A stretch of 64,000 nucleotides of DNA from Megascapheus bottae (Eukaryota > Chordata > Mammalia > Rodentia > Geomyidae): positions 57,145,858-57,209,857 of the forward strand of contig JANJXV010000004.1 of NCBI GenBank assembly GCA_024803745.1, written 5' to 3'. The notes beneath the pieces are model-generated. The model did no database searches. It saw only the letters and a program-made list of their open reading frames with translations, and was not told the origin of the DNA. Positions 47,444-59,345 of this stretch are shown here, one piece after another (positions within the stretch are counted from its first letter, which is position 1; each line of letters opens with the position of its first letter). The translations under genes were made by a program, and so were the position numbers.

Positions 47444-47764
47444 TATTTCATCTTTTGAAAATGTCTATTCAGTTCATATTTCTGTTTATTGGTTGATTCC
47501 TATTTTTGATCTTTCTGAGCTCATTTTGGTTTTCTCTACATATTATGCCCATCAGTCTTCTGAGTGAATAGCTAGAAAAGATTTTTCCCCATTTTTTTCC
47601 ATTTTGTTGTTTTCTTGGCTATTCAGAAGCTTTTTTGCTTATATAATACAATTTATTGATTCTTGCTAATATTTCTTGAATGATAACAATCCCATTTACA
47701 AACTATAGCATATGCCTATATCTTGAACTATTTTTCCCTTATGTTTAATCCTTTGTTGTGTTAT

Positions 47765-48060
47765 TTAGTTTTGTATCACAGAGACAAAATACCCGAGAGA
47801 AACAACTTCAAAGGAGGGATAATTTACCTTGGTCTATGGCTTTAGAAATTTCTATCCAAAGTCATTTGGTTCCATGCATCTGGGCCTATGGTCAGGCAGA
47901 GTATCACAGGAAATGTATTAGTATGAAGGCAGAAGGGTTCCACAGAAGAGAATCTGTTCACTATTAGCAATGTACAATGATTTTACTTCCTTCACTGTGA
48001 CAATATAATTATATATGAAACACACTCTGATCCCAAACTCCACACTTTGCTAATCCCTAG
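47765..48060 (+). mobile_element. Unassigned interspersed repeat (tentative)
   Basis: Text such as gacaaaatacccgagagaaa, caaaggagggataatttacc and gggcctatggtcaggcagag resembles a mammalian repeat I have seen but cannot name. Confidence 0.35.
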
Positions 48061-48084
48061 TAATTGCTAAACAACTTCCTGACC

Positions 48085-48345
48085 AAATTTCATAGTTATT
48101 TTGTAGGAAACACTATATGTAGTGTTTGTCTTTGAAGGTCTTATGACTTCATGTAATATAATGCCCTTAATAACCATCCATTTTGCTGAAAACAACAGGA
48201 TTTTTTATCACTCAATAGTACTCAAATTTGTACATATGATCCACTATTTATCCATGAGGAATACTTAGCAGAATTTTATATTTTTACTCTTGTGAGATAT
48301 TCTATAATTAATGTATTATAGTTATATCTTTCAAATAAATTACTT
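48085..48345 (-). mobile_element. Old L1 ORF2 end
   Basis: Plus-strand landmarks aaaacaacaggattttttatc, caatagtactc and ctatttatccatgagg mark a strongly diverged reverse-strand L1. Confidence 0.65.
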
Positions 48346-49142
48346 TGTTGGATTTTTTAAAAAATAATTTAAATACAAATATAGACATTAGAAACAGCAC
48401 CATGCATTCCAATGGTTTAGAGAGAGTAAAACTTATAAATCTTTAAGTAAACATCTACCTCAAGAAGTTAGTTAATTAAGAAATTACCAGCTATATTGGG
48501 GATTGTCACAATCATTTTCCTTACAAGCCTTGTTTAGATGTACAGTTTTAGTATCTTTCTGGTTTCATATTCTATTTTGTTGGAGTATCTCTCATTTATG
48601 GAAATGTAGGAATATGTTTGGTGTTCTATGTAAAGGGGTCATATATTGTAGGAATGCTAGAGTAACTAGGAATTTAAAAAAGAACAACACAACTCTAGAC
48701 AAAGTTAGAGAATATTTGAAATCCCTTCCAGGCCTCTAGGGTTCCATTGAAGCAAAAGACAACATTGTGGAATGAGCTATGTATAGTTTAGTGTGTGAAG
48801 GGTCTTGAGAACAAGTAGTAATGATCTTTCCCAAATCGTAAGACATTTTATAAGGCATTAAAAATTTGCATGGATGCGAAGAATAGCCACATTAAAAACC
48901 AGCTAATAATCATAATTATACTCAGTAAGTTTTCCCCAAACGTTGAACTCATGATAATTTGCAAGAATTCCTCATTTGCATCATTTGCAGAATGTGAATG
49001 TCACATTTTGTTACTTTTATGGATTTTTTCCTGAGAAAGATTGAGTCTCTTTGAAAACTATAGTCACTATATTTGAAAAATGTAGTCATAATGTAATAAA
49101 AACTATGCTCACTATAATGTAACTGACTTGAGTTGTGTTAAG
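48346..49142. other. Unique sequence
   Basis: Nothing recognised. A 78-codon open frame at 48503-48739 has no known motif. Confidence 0.5.
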
Positions 49143-49357
49143 AGTGGAGAGGAGGGGCTGGGAGTTTGGCCTAGTGGTAGAGTGCTTGCCTAGCATGCAG
49201 AAAGACCTGGGTTCCATTTCTCATTACCACATACATAACAAAAGCCAGAAGTGGCGTTGTGGCTCAAGTGGTAGAGTGCTAGACTTGAGAAAGCCCAAGG
49301 ACAGTGCTCAGACCCTGAGTTCAAGTCCCAGGACTGGCAAAAAACTAGTGGAGAGGA
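49143..49357 (+). mobile_element. Class A SINE with 11-base duplication
   Basis: Element at 49154-49346 between AGTGGAGAGGA at 49143-49153 and 49347-49357. Confidence 0.95.
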
Positions 49358-50190
49358 AGGGGATTCAAATTGTTTACAAGGATGTGTGGGCAGATGTTCA
49401 TTTTCCCTGTGGTGGCACATAAATCAAAGAGCTTCTCAAAGGCACTGATCCTTTAAGCTGTATTATCTGTGGAGTCTGCATTGGGCTCACCCTGAGGAAT
49501 TGACATGTTAAAGATACTGTGAACATGGGAGTTTCACAACTTTCTCTAGGAAGAAATGGATGGTACCATTCTGTGATAGTTCATATGTCCCATCAGCAGT
49601 TAAAGTCTGCTCAGGGAACATCTATACTTTGTTTCACTTAGCTTCCTTTAGTTCTAGATCTTGTCCAGGAAGTCATCACTAAAGCATAGCTCCATAATAC
49701 TGAAGAAGAGCTTTGGTTTGCAGAAAAGTGGTTCAGAACTACATCTGGGCAATGTCAGGGTTTTAAACCATTTGCTGAATTGAGGATCCTCTACAATCTT
49801 TCAAGTGCAGGAATCTTGCTTGATGTCTTCTCGTTGATGACTTTGATGTCTACTGTAATAACTGAGATGGTAAATGCTGCTAACTGGAAGGTAACTAATA
49901 AAACCATCGAAAGGCTCAAGAAAAAAAAGCATGAACCAGGAGGTTAAGTAGTAACAGAAATTTGCAATTAATTTTTTAAGCTTAAGGTCTGAAATAAGTA
50001 CTATGTTTTTGTAAATATCTAAGCTGAAATTTTAATTTCAAGAATGATGGTAATCATACAAAATAGCAATTCTGTTGCAGCAATCTACTAGCTATGATTT
50101 TGTGAACTTTTCTGACATTGCTGGTAGCATAGCTTCTATAATTGTTTGTTTACTGGGAAAGAACATATTTGTTATTTAAAAGTTAATAAA
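49358..50190. other. Unique sequence, possibly holding a retrocopy 3' end
   Basis: AATAAA at about 49898-49903 is followed some 18 bases later by an eight-A run (about 49921-49928). This is the spacing of a polyadenylated 3' end. The 400 bases upstream are not A-rich and show no frame I recognise. Confidence 0.3.
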
Positions 50191-50427
50191 TGAGCCAGGT
50201 GCCAGTGGCTCACATCTGTAATCTTAGCAACTCAGGATGCTGAGATCTGAGGATCACAGGTCAGAGCCAGCCTGGGCACAAAAGTGTGTGAGGCCCTTAT
50301 CTCCAATTAATCACCAGAAAACTGGAAGTGGCACTATGGCTCAAGTGTCAGAACAATAGTCTTGAGCTGAAGAGCTCAGGGACAGTGCTCAAGTCCAGAA
50401 TTCAAGTTCCATTACTGACCAAAAAAT
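50191..50427 (+). mobile_element. Class B SINE
   Basis: Close to the family norm: gccaggtgccagtggctcac, agctgaagagctcagggaca, then AAAAAATGA that matches AATAAATGA upstream. Confidence 0.95.
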
Positions 50428-50640
50428 GAATTATATCTGATCAGAAATAAAAATAAATATAGAAGGTATCATTTATGCTAATAAAATTAGCTTTGATAAA
50501 TTCTAGGAAATCCACTACAATTCCCCCTAATTCTTCTTTCTTTAGTTGTTAGTTTTGTACCAATACTTTTTCCTTTTATTTTACCAGAAGATGACAAGAC
50601 ATTTTAATTTTAAAAGTAAACTAAAGTTATTATATAAGGT

Positions 50641-50902
50641 TTTTTTCTGCTATTAATGCCAATCTTGGGGCATAAATGCAGGGCCTGAGCTTTTTGCTCA
50701 AGGCAAGTACTCTATCATTCAAATCATAGCTCCACTTCTGGTTTTTGTTGGTTAATTGGAGATAAGAGTCTCCAATTGGAGACTGAAATTGAGTAATTGG
50801 AGATAAGACTTTCCTTCCTGGGCTTGCTTTAAACTGGGATTCTTAGATCTTAGCCATCCGAGTAGCTAGGATTACTGGTTTGAGCCCATGGTGCCTGACC
50901 TA
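50641..50902 (-). mobile_element. Class B SINE with internal repeat
   Basis: The central AATTGGAGATAAGA block occurs twice (about 50753 and 50796) with an inverted CTCCAATTGGAG between. This gives an extra 43 bases. Confidence 0.9.
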
Positions 50903-52008
<1,106 letters not shown>

Positions 52009-52105
52009 TGTCCTGTTCTGCTTGCATTTTATTTATTGGGTACAAGTGTGCTCTCTCAAAGTGGGTTTTGTGGATCTGATAACAATGATCTTTTTCCTGA
52101 AACAC

Positions 52106-52108
<3 letters not shown>

Positions 52109-52153
<45 letters not shown>
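52109..52153. repeat. (CA)n
   Basis: About 22 CA units, 100 bases downstream of the pseudogene tail. Confidence 0.95.
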
Positions 52154-52158
<5 letters not shown>

Positions 52159-52749
52159 AGAGAGTTACCTATAAACTTATTATAAAGCCTGAAAGTGGCT
52201 AAGGTTACATTAGTATCGGAAGATATAAAACTTGTCTTACTGCTTTTTATTATAGTAGAGCAATTATTTGGTGGGAATATTATCTGGGAATATTCAGTTT
52301 TGTAGTTATATTGAGTTAGGGCCTCACTATAAGAGTTTTGCTGTCAAGAATTCTTGTAAAAGGGATCAAGCTGTGTACTTAAGTTCTACAGGGAATGTTG
52401 GTATTTGTTTAAACGTCAAAGATTATTTCTTCCTACAACATTCTAAACTAGAATTGGACAATGAAAATCTGAGTTATTACTTTAAAATATTGCTGCTGTA
52501 TATACAGAGACATAACATACAGAAAATAATTTCTACCTGGTTTAGAAAGATGAGGGCTCCATTTTTGGCTGAGACCTGATTAGATCAGATGCAGCAGTGT
52601 TTAAAAGCTTTCAGGCTTTCAAGACATTTCTGCTCCATTTGAGGTTATTTCTTACTCAAGGAAAACATTTATTATTCATACAGAACATTCCTGCTGATAA
52701 ATATTAGATGCTACTTGAATTTCAAAAATATGTAATTTCTTGCTTGAAG
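52154..52749. other. Unique sequence
   Basis: Nothing recognised. A 103-codon open frame at 52268-52579 has no motif. Confidence 0.5.
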
Positions 52750-53022
52750 GAAATGAGATTTATTTATTTATTTATTTAGTGCCAACCCTAAGACTTGAAA
52801 TCAGGGCTTAGGCTTTATACTATGAGCATTTGTGCTCAATACTAATGTTCTGCCATTTTGAGCCACAGTTCCATTTCCAGTGGTTTGGGATGTTAATTAG
52901 AGATAAGGAAAGGTCTCATGGGCTTTCTGTCTTAAGCTGGCTTTGAACCACATTATTCAGATCTCAGCCTCCTTCATAGCTAGGATTACAGTTGTGAGCC
53001 AGCGGTGCCTGGCAGAAATGAG
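52750..53022 (-). mobile_element. Class B SINE
   Basis: Element at 52757-53015, with AAATGAG on both sides and (TTTA)n at the tail side. Confidence 0.9.
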
Positions 53023-53226
53023 TTTTTGTTTTGTTTTGTTTTTGCCAGTCCTGGCTTTGAGCTCAGGGCCTGAATACTGTCCTTGGACTTTCTCAAGGCT
53101 AGAGCTCTACCACTTGAGCCTCAGCACCAGTTCCAGCTTTTTCTATATATGAGGTACCAAGGAATTGAACGTGGGCCTTCGTGCATGCTAAGCAAGCACT
53201 CTACCACTAGGCCAAACTCCTGGCCC
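53023..53226 (-). mobile_element. Class A SINE
   Basis: Minus-strand dimer in tandem with the previous SINE; TTTTG repeats at the tail side. Confidence 0.95.
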
Positions 53227-53505
53227 TGTTTTTTTAAATAATATTATAGTACCACCAATTTTTCCTGTTTTACCCTAAGTCTTCCAGGAAATTATTAATT
53301 TTGATGAAAATTAACTACTATTTTCCAAAATAAGGTATAATATTTGCTTTGTAGAGTGGTAGAGTAGTAGAACATCTCATGATATGGATTATCTTCATAA
53401 AGTGAATTATACGCAAATGTGATAGGCCACATTAGATAAATGAAGGATAAAATCATACAATTATCTCAGCTGATGCAGAAAAAGCATTCTACAAAAACAT
53501 TTTTG

Positions 53506-53855
53506 AAAAGGAATCTTAATATAGAAACTAAAGCCATATAATGAATGATTGTCATCCTTAATGTACTATGTTATCTTTCATCCCTTTTGCTGTCCCTTGG
53601 TTATCTCATATTGTTACAGTATTTCACCTTGTTATCTGATATATTGTATATATGCTTATTTGGTTATTTGAAACAGGATAGGGAAGGGGGAAAACAAGAT
53701 GAGGGGTGTGGGTGGGGAAATGGGGACCAAAACATGAGAAAGGGTATTAATGTTTGCGAAGTAATGCACCTTCTATCTGGTGAATATAATGTAAGCCTTC
53801 TATTAATTACAGTAAAATATGGAAAAAAACACAACCAATAAAAAAGGAATCTTAA
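53506..53855 (+). mobile_element. L1 3' UTR with perfect 14-base duplication
   Basis: Insertion at 53520-53841, the plus-strand form of the tail at 7290-6985. AAAAGGAATCTTAA at 53506-53519 and 53842-53855 duplicates a word of the host L1. Confidence 0.95.
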
Positions 53856-53933
53856 GAAATTGGGCATTAAAGGAATCTATCTCATTATAATAAAATCCTT
53901 ATATGGCAAGCTTCCAGTAACAACAAGTATTTG

Positions 53934-54199
53934 TCCTCCTCCTCGTCCTCCTCGTCCTCGTCCTCGTCCTCCTCCTCCTCCTCCTCCTCTTCTTCCTCCT
54001 CCTCCTCCTCCTCTTCCTCCTCCTCCTTCTTCTTCTTCTTCTTCTTCTTCTTCTTCTTCTTCTTCTTCTTCTTCTTCTTCTTCTTCTTCTTCTTCTTCTT
54101 CTTCTCTTTCTCTCTCTCTGTCGCTCTCTGTCTCTGTCTGTCTGTATCTCTCTCTTTCTCTCCCTCTCTCTCTCTCTTTCTCTCCTTCTCTCCCTCTCT
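53934..54199. repeat. Long TCC/TTC/TC tract
   Basis: TCC units (with a few TCG), then about 27 uninterrupted TTC units (about 54025-54105), then TC and TCTG units. About 150 bases (53967-54119) are almost pure pyrimidine. Frames read poly-Ser, poly-Pro or poly-Phe and are not genes. Confidence 0.95.
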
Positions 54200-54202
54200 T
54201 AT

Positions 54203-54297
54203 GTTGAACTCAGGGCCTGAGTACTGTTGCTGAACCTCTTTGCACTCAAGGCTAATTCTCTACCATTTGAGCCACAGCGCCAATTTTGCTTTTTTTT
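54203..54297 (-). mobile_element. SINE right half
   Basis: Only the tRNA-like right half is left (gttgaactcagggcctgagt ... atttgagccacagcgcc on the plus strand). The microsatellite replaces its A-tail side. Confidence 0.8.
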
Positions 54298-54424
54298 TTG
54301 TTTGTTTCTTGAGTAGTTTATTGGAAGCTTGCTCTTAAGATCAGGAAAAGAATAAGATGCCCACTTCTATTCAATATAGTACTGGAACATCTGGTCCGAG
54401 CATTTAGGCATGAAAAAATGTAAT

Positions 54425-54475
54425 AAAGGTATCTCAGTGGTAGAGTGTTTGTCTAGCATGTACGACGTCCCCTCT
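54425..54475 (+). mobile_element. ID-like remnant
   Basis: atctcagtggtagagtgttt and gtctagcatgtacgac are the A-box half of an ID unit; the rest is C-rich text. Confidence 0.55.
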
Positions 54476-54608
54476 CCTCCCCTGCCCCCCACACTTGTGG
54501 GAGGAAAAGAAGAATAGAAAGAAAAGTGTCTACATCAGGAAGACAGAAGAAAAATGTCTTTTTGTAGATGACATGATCTTAAGCACAGAACACTTAAAGA
54601 AGTCCTAT

Positions 54609-54725
54609 ATATGACAATGCACATCTGTAATCCCAACACTTGGAAAGCTGAGGCAGGAGGATCATAAGTTTGAAGCTAGCCTGGGCTACATAGCAGGATT
54701 CTGACTCAAAACAAAGCAAAATAAA
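54609..54725 (+). mobile_element. B1 SINE without tRNA-like half
   Basis: Reads atctgtaatcccaacacttg, ctgaggcaggaggatcataa, gcctgggctacatagcagga and ends in an A-rich tail. It is the only plain B1 I found. Confidence 0.9.
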
Positions 54726-55019
54726 ATCCCCTAAAACTGAAAAAGCTAATAAATAAATTCAGGAGAGTTGAGGATACAAAATTGATATACAAATTAGAAT
54801 TTCTGTGTTAATAACTGAATATTCCAAATAAAATAGCCTTGGAAAAATCCCAGTTAAAATAGCATCAAAAATTAACAAAAATAAAATACAAATAAATCTA
54901 ATTGGGGGTAAAATATTCTATATATTGAAGTGTAAAATATTTAGGAAAGGAATTTAAAAAGATGAAAAAATGGGAAGATATCCCATGTTTATAAATTGGA
55001 ATGATATGTATTAAAAATA

Positions 55020-55220
55020 TACCTATACTAGGGGCCAGGAGTTTGGCCTAGTGATAGAGTGCTTCCCTAGCACGCACAAGACCTGGGTTTGATTCCTTGG
55101 TACCATATACATAGAAAAAAGTGGAAGTGGTGCTATGGCTCAAGTGGTAGAGCTGTAGCCTTGAGAAAGCCAAGGATAGTGCTCAGCCCCTGAGTTCAAG
55201 CCCCAGGTATGTACCTATAC
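55020..55220 (+). mobile_element. Class A SINE nested in L1
   Basis: Element at 55029-55211 between TACCTATAC at 55020-55028 and 55212-55220. No long A-tail remains. Confidence 0.95.
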
Positions 55221-55585
55221 CAAAGTGATATCTAGGTTCCATGCAATCTCTGCCAGAATTCTAATAACATGTTTTACACTAGCAACAAAACAAAACAAAA
55301 CAAAACAAAAAAGAATAACAAAATTTGCATGGAGCTACAAAACACCCTGAAACACAAAGCAATTTTGAGGAGAAAAAAATAATAGATGTTGGAAGCATAC
55401 TTCTTGATGTTAAAGTATATTACAAAGCTATAAAACAGCATAATACTGGTGTATATATGCTAATGGAACAGAATAAAGAACCTAAAATAATGACACAAAT
55501 GGCAAACTAATTAAAAATACACAGAATGAAAGTCTCATCAATAGTTACATACAAAAGTGTAAAACTGAATTCTTATACCTTGAAC

Positions 55586-55847
55586 AAAAATTAACTTGAA
55601 ATGAGTGGAGTGCTGGTGGCTTGTGCTTGTAATCCTAGATATTCAGGATCATGGTTTGAATCTAGCCAGTGTATGAAAGACTGTGATTAGTTAGAGGTAT
55701 AACTAATCACCCCCAAAACTAGAAATGGAGTTATGGTTCAAGTGGTAGAGCGATAGCCTTGAGCAAAAAAGCTCAGGGACAGAACCAAACCCAGGAGTTC
55801 AAGTCCCAGGACCAGGATAAAAAAAAGTAAAAAATTAACTCAAAATG
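55586..55847 (+). mobile_element. Class B SINE nested in L1
   Basis: Element at 55604-55829, bounded by AAAAATTAACTTGAAATG and AAAAATTAACTCAAAATG. The centre has a short palindrome (gattagttagaggtataactaatc-type, 55686-55710). Confidence 0.9.
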
Positions 55848-56738
55848 GATTACATACTTATGATTAAGATTTTAAACCACTAGAATTCTAGAATAAAACG
55901 TAGAGAAAAACTTGTCATCATTGGTCATGGCAAAGATTTCCTTCAATTTAACATTGAAAGTACAGGCAACAAAAGCAAAACTGAAAAAGCAGAGCAACAT
56001 CAAAGAGAAACTTGCGGACAGCAAGGAAAATCACTAACAAAACCAGAAGGTAACCGTTATATTGGGGAAGGAATTCTTGCCAATCATATATCTGGCCAGT
56101 AATAAGAATCCAATTTATGTTAGAACTTTCTATTTATCAATAGAAAATAAATAACTCATCAAAAGTGGGTAAAAAGTCTAATCAGACATTTTCCAAAGTG
56201 GACAGACAGCAAGTACATGAAAGTACTGAATATCATTAAGTTATCATGGAAATGCAAAGCAGAACGACAATGAAGTATCAACTCACACATTTTAAGATCA
56301 CACATTCAAAAGTCAAGGGATAATAAGTTCAGGAGAGAGTCTAGAGAAAAGGGAGAACTTGTACACTGTTGGAAGGCATTTCAATTGATACAGCCATCAT
56401 GGAAAAAAATGTGGAAGTTTCCCAAAACAAAAAAGACATTAGAAACAGCACTAACATATGAATCCCATAAACATACTTTTGGAGATATATCCAGAAATGA
56501 AATCAGTGTCTCAGAGATCTCTCTCATATCCACAGCCATTGAAGTATTAGTCACAGTATTTAAGATTGATGAATATGTCTGTCTGTCTGTCTGTCTGCCT
56601 ATCTGCCTATGTTTGTTTATATGTGTAAGAAGAATATTAGTAGCTATATAAGAAACCCTTCCAAATAGAATAGCATGTCTAGTTATCTTTGTCATTCAGC
56701 CTCAATATTTATTTTCAGGGAGAACTTCATAAATTCAC

Positions 56739-56958
56739 TATTGTGTCTTTTGTTGTTGTTTTGCCAGTCCTGTGGCTTGAGTTTAAGGCCTGCACACTGT
56801 CCTTAGGCTTCTCAAGGCTAGTGCTCTACCACTTGAGCCACAACATCACTTCCAGCTTTTTCTGTGTATGTGGTACCAAGAAGTCAAACCCAGAGCTTCG
56901 TGGATGCTGGCTGAGCACTCTACCACACGGGCCATACTCCTGGCCCGTTATTGTGTTT
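56739..56958 (-). mobile_element. Class A SINE
   Basis: Minus-strand dimer at 56751-56947, with TATTGTGT(C)TTTTG on both sides. Confidence 0.95.
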
Positions 56959-57091
56959 TGGAAGTCACTTCCCCCCAAATATGTTTACCTATAAATGAAC
57001 AAAGGGGGAAAATATTATTGTTTCATGTTATAAGATTGATACTCTTTTAGTCTTGCTGAACAAGTATTATCACTTGAGAATGCATTTTGAG

Positions 57092-57155
57092 GATGTCAGT
57101 ACTAGGTTTTAACTCAAGGGTTTAAGTTTACTAGGTATACACCTTACCACCGAAC
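57092..57155 (-). mobile_element. ID-like remnant
   Basis: Minus strand gtgtggttcggtggtaaggt and ttaaacccttgagttaaaac, a single decayed unit. Confidence 0.5.
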
Positions 57156-57814
57156 CACACATTCATCAGGTATTATATCACTTGAGCCACCCCTACAAAT
57201 ATTTTTTCATAACATACATGTAGAAGTGGTTTCATATTAGCTTTATGAGAACTATAACACATTGCTTTAATAATTGAGGACTTAAATGAGCAAAGACTAC
57301 TATTTTTCTCAAATTCAGGACTTTGGTATACTTCAGCTAGGTGGTTCTGGGTGCTATGAAGTCGTAGCTAGATCTGTAAGCAGCTGGGGCTGTATGGAGA
57401 GATGCTCTGCATAGTAGGTATTTTACCATATCTTCACGGAATCTTCTGAGGTATACAGTTTGGGTTCCTATTTAAAAAGTGGCACAGTCTTTCAGATTGC
57501 TCACATAGCTTCTGGAGTCTTCAACAGATTTATAGATTTTTTTTGATTGTAAGTCTCCTGACTGAGACTTTTAGGTTTATTAGATCCATTTTCTATTTTC
57601 CCTGTTACATCAAATGACATTACCAAAATTTTCACAGGGAAAGCCTCCCTTTCCTCCTGCCTCAAATAACATTTTTTTCTAACTTTCTTTTAAACTTTTC
57701 CCAGGCAGCTGTTGTAAGAACCTTTAGAATTTTGCTAATTCTGTTCTATCCTTGGGAACTTCAGGCTTTGGCTCACAGCCACTTTTCCAGCTCTTTCACC
57801 CACTATCCAGAGCC
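57156..57814. other. Unique sequence
   Basis: Nothing recognised. Confidence 0.5.
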
Positions 57815-58796
57815 AGTGCCAATTCCTACTTGATCGAATTTCTTTTTAGTTCTTCATATACTTTGAATATTAGTCCTCTGCCAGGTGAATAGTTGGCAAA
57901 GATTTCCTCTATCTTGTAGGCTGTCTTTGTTATGTTGTCTCCTTTGCTATGTAGAAGCTTTTTAATTTGATGTGGCACCTTCTGTCAATTCTTCTATTTC
58001 CTGATCTCTTGGAGTCATATTTAGGAAATAGAAGCCTGTATCAACATCTTGAGATGTTTCTCCTATTTTCTTTAATAATTACAAATTTTTGTATCTTATG
58101 TTAAGGGGTTTGATCTGCTTTGAGTTGATATTTATATAGAGTGAGATACAGAGATGGTGTCTTAATCTACTATATGGGGAAATCCATATGGGGAAATCCA
58201 CAAGTATGTATCACATTTCCCGTAAACATTTGTTTTCTCCAATCACATTTTTGTTGAGAATCCATTAAATGTGAATGCATGGGCTTGAAGGTTACCTATT
58301 CTACTTCATTTTATATCTGTTTTTTATGACATTACCATGATGTTTTTGGTACTATGGCTCTATAATATATCCTGAAGTCAGGTCTTGTATAATGTAATAT
58401 CCCCAGCATTGTTCTTTTTGGACAGGATTGATTTGGCTATGAATTTGAATATGAATTCCATATTAATTTTAGGAATTTTCCTAAATATCATATGGAATTA
58501 CATGGAGAATATCATTGTGTTTTCATAGAGATTTCAATGAGCCTATAGGTCGTAGTCACAATATTAATTCTTTATATCCATGAACATGGGAATTGTCTTC
58601 TTGTGCCTTCTTTATTTTTTTCTTCAGTGTTTTATAATTTTCATTGTAGAGATATTTCATCTCCTTAGTTACATTTATTCCTGGCACACACACCTATGTA
58701 TGTATATAATTTTTTGAGACTTATGTAAATGGTATGTTTTTCCTGTTTCTCTTTCAGTAAGTTTAGTATTGGTGTATAGAAAAGTCTCATGTGTGT

Positions 58797-58800
58797 GCGC

Positions 58801-58853
<53 letters not shown>
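58797..58853. repeat. (TG)n
   Basis: About 28 TG units with small changes at the 5' side, adjoining a SINE end. Confidence 0.95.
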
Positions 58854-58856
<3 letters not shown>

Positions 58857-59048
58857 ATACTGGTGCTTTAACTCAGAGCTTTGTGTTCTTGCTCAGATTT
58901 TCCCCTCACAGCTAGGATAGCTTCACTCCCAGCTTTTTGTGAGTTAATTGGAGGTAAGAGTTTCAAACTTTCCTGCCTGGGTGGCTCGATCCTCAGATCT
59001 CAGCATTCTGAATAGCTACTATTACAAGCATGAACTGACAGTTGGCTC
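58854..59048 (-). mobile_element. Class B SINE nested in L1
   Basis: Minus strand, diverged (ggtgctttaactcagagctt ... cattctgaatagctactatt on the plus strand). Confidence 0.85.
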
Positions 59049-59345
59049 AAAGCATCTCATTTTTGTGCATGGATTTATAACCTGTTTTTTGGCTGCATTT
59101 GTTCACTTCTAAGCATACTCTTCATGATTTTCTAAGTATACAATAATATTATTTTTAAACAGATGAGGCGACTTGATCTCCTTCCTTTCCTGTTCATATC
59201 CTATCTATTTCTTTCTCTTGCTTGTTTTGGTTGAAATCGTAAGTACTATATTAAATAAAACTGGTGAGAGTAGACATCCTTGTTCAGTTCCCAGTTTTAG
59301 AGTACTGCTTCTATTTCTCATTTGGAACAAAGTTCTTAGTTGTCT

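Larger units (their letters stand above)
46575..47755 (-). mobile_element. Old L1, 3' UTR and ORF2
   Basis: Reverse-strand ancestral L1: 3' UTR at 46575-46930 (plus strand ttctacatataggaaaaaac, tttactttacaacatgaggc), then ORF2 text at 47123-47204 and 47444-47755 (gtcttctgagtgaatagctag, cttggctattcagaagcttt). A class A SINE (46930-47122) and a class B SINE (47205-47443) are inserted. Confidence 0.75.
53290..56650 (+). mobile_element. Old L1 ORF2 body with many insertions
   Basis: Plus-strand ORF2 order is followed from about 53370 (taggccacattagataaatg ... ctgatgcagaaaaagcattc). It continues through 53856-53930, 54300-54420 (agaataagatgcccacttct) and 54540-54600 (tagatgacatgatc), then 54726-55028, 55221-55586 and 55848 to about 56560 (cagccatcatggaaaaaaat). 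Stops are common. It is broken by a younger L1 tail, a microsatellite, an ID-like unit, a B1 and class A and B SINEs. A (GTCT)n run (about 56577-56600) lies at its end. Confidence 0.85.
57815..59345 (-). mobile_element. Old L1 ORF2 body
   Basis: Reverse-strand ORF2 text: plus-strand landmarks agttcttcatatactttgaa, ctatgtagaagctttttaat, ttgtgccttctttatttttt and gtgagagtagacatccttgt. It covers the reverse transcriptase region. A (TG)n (58797-58853) and a class B SINE (58854-59048) interrupt it. Confidence 0.8.

Noticed and set aside
47765..48060. A new gene fragment in a GC-richer patch
   Set aside because: The text looks like an interspersed mammalian repeat, with no frame of note.
53860..54233. 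Poly-Ser, poly-Pro and poly-Phe open frames
   Set aside because: They are translations of a TCC/TTC microsatellite.
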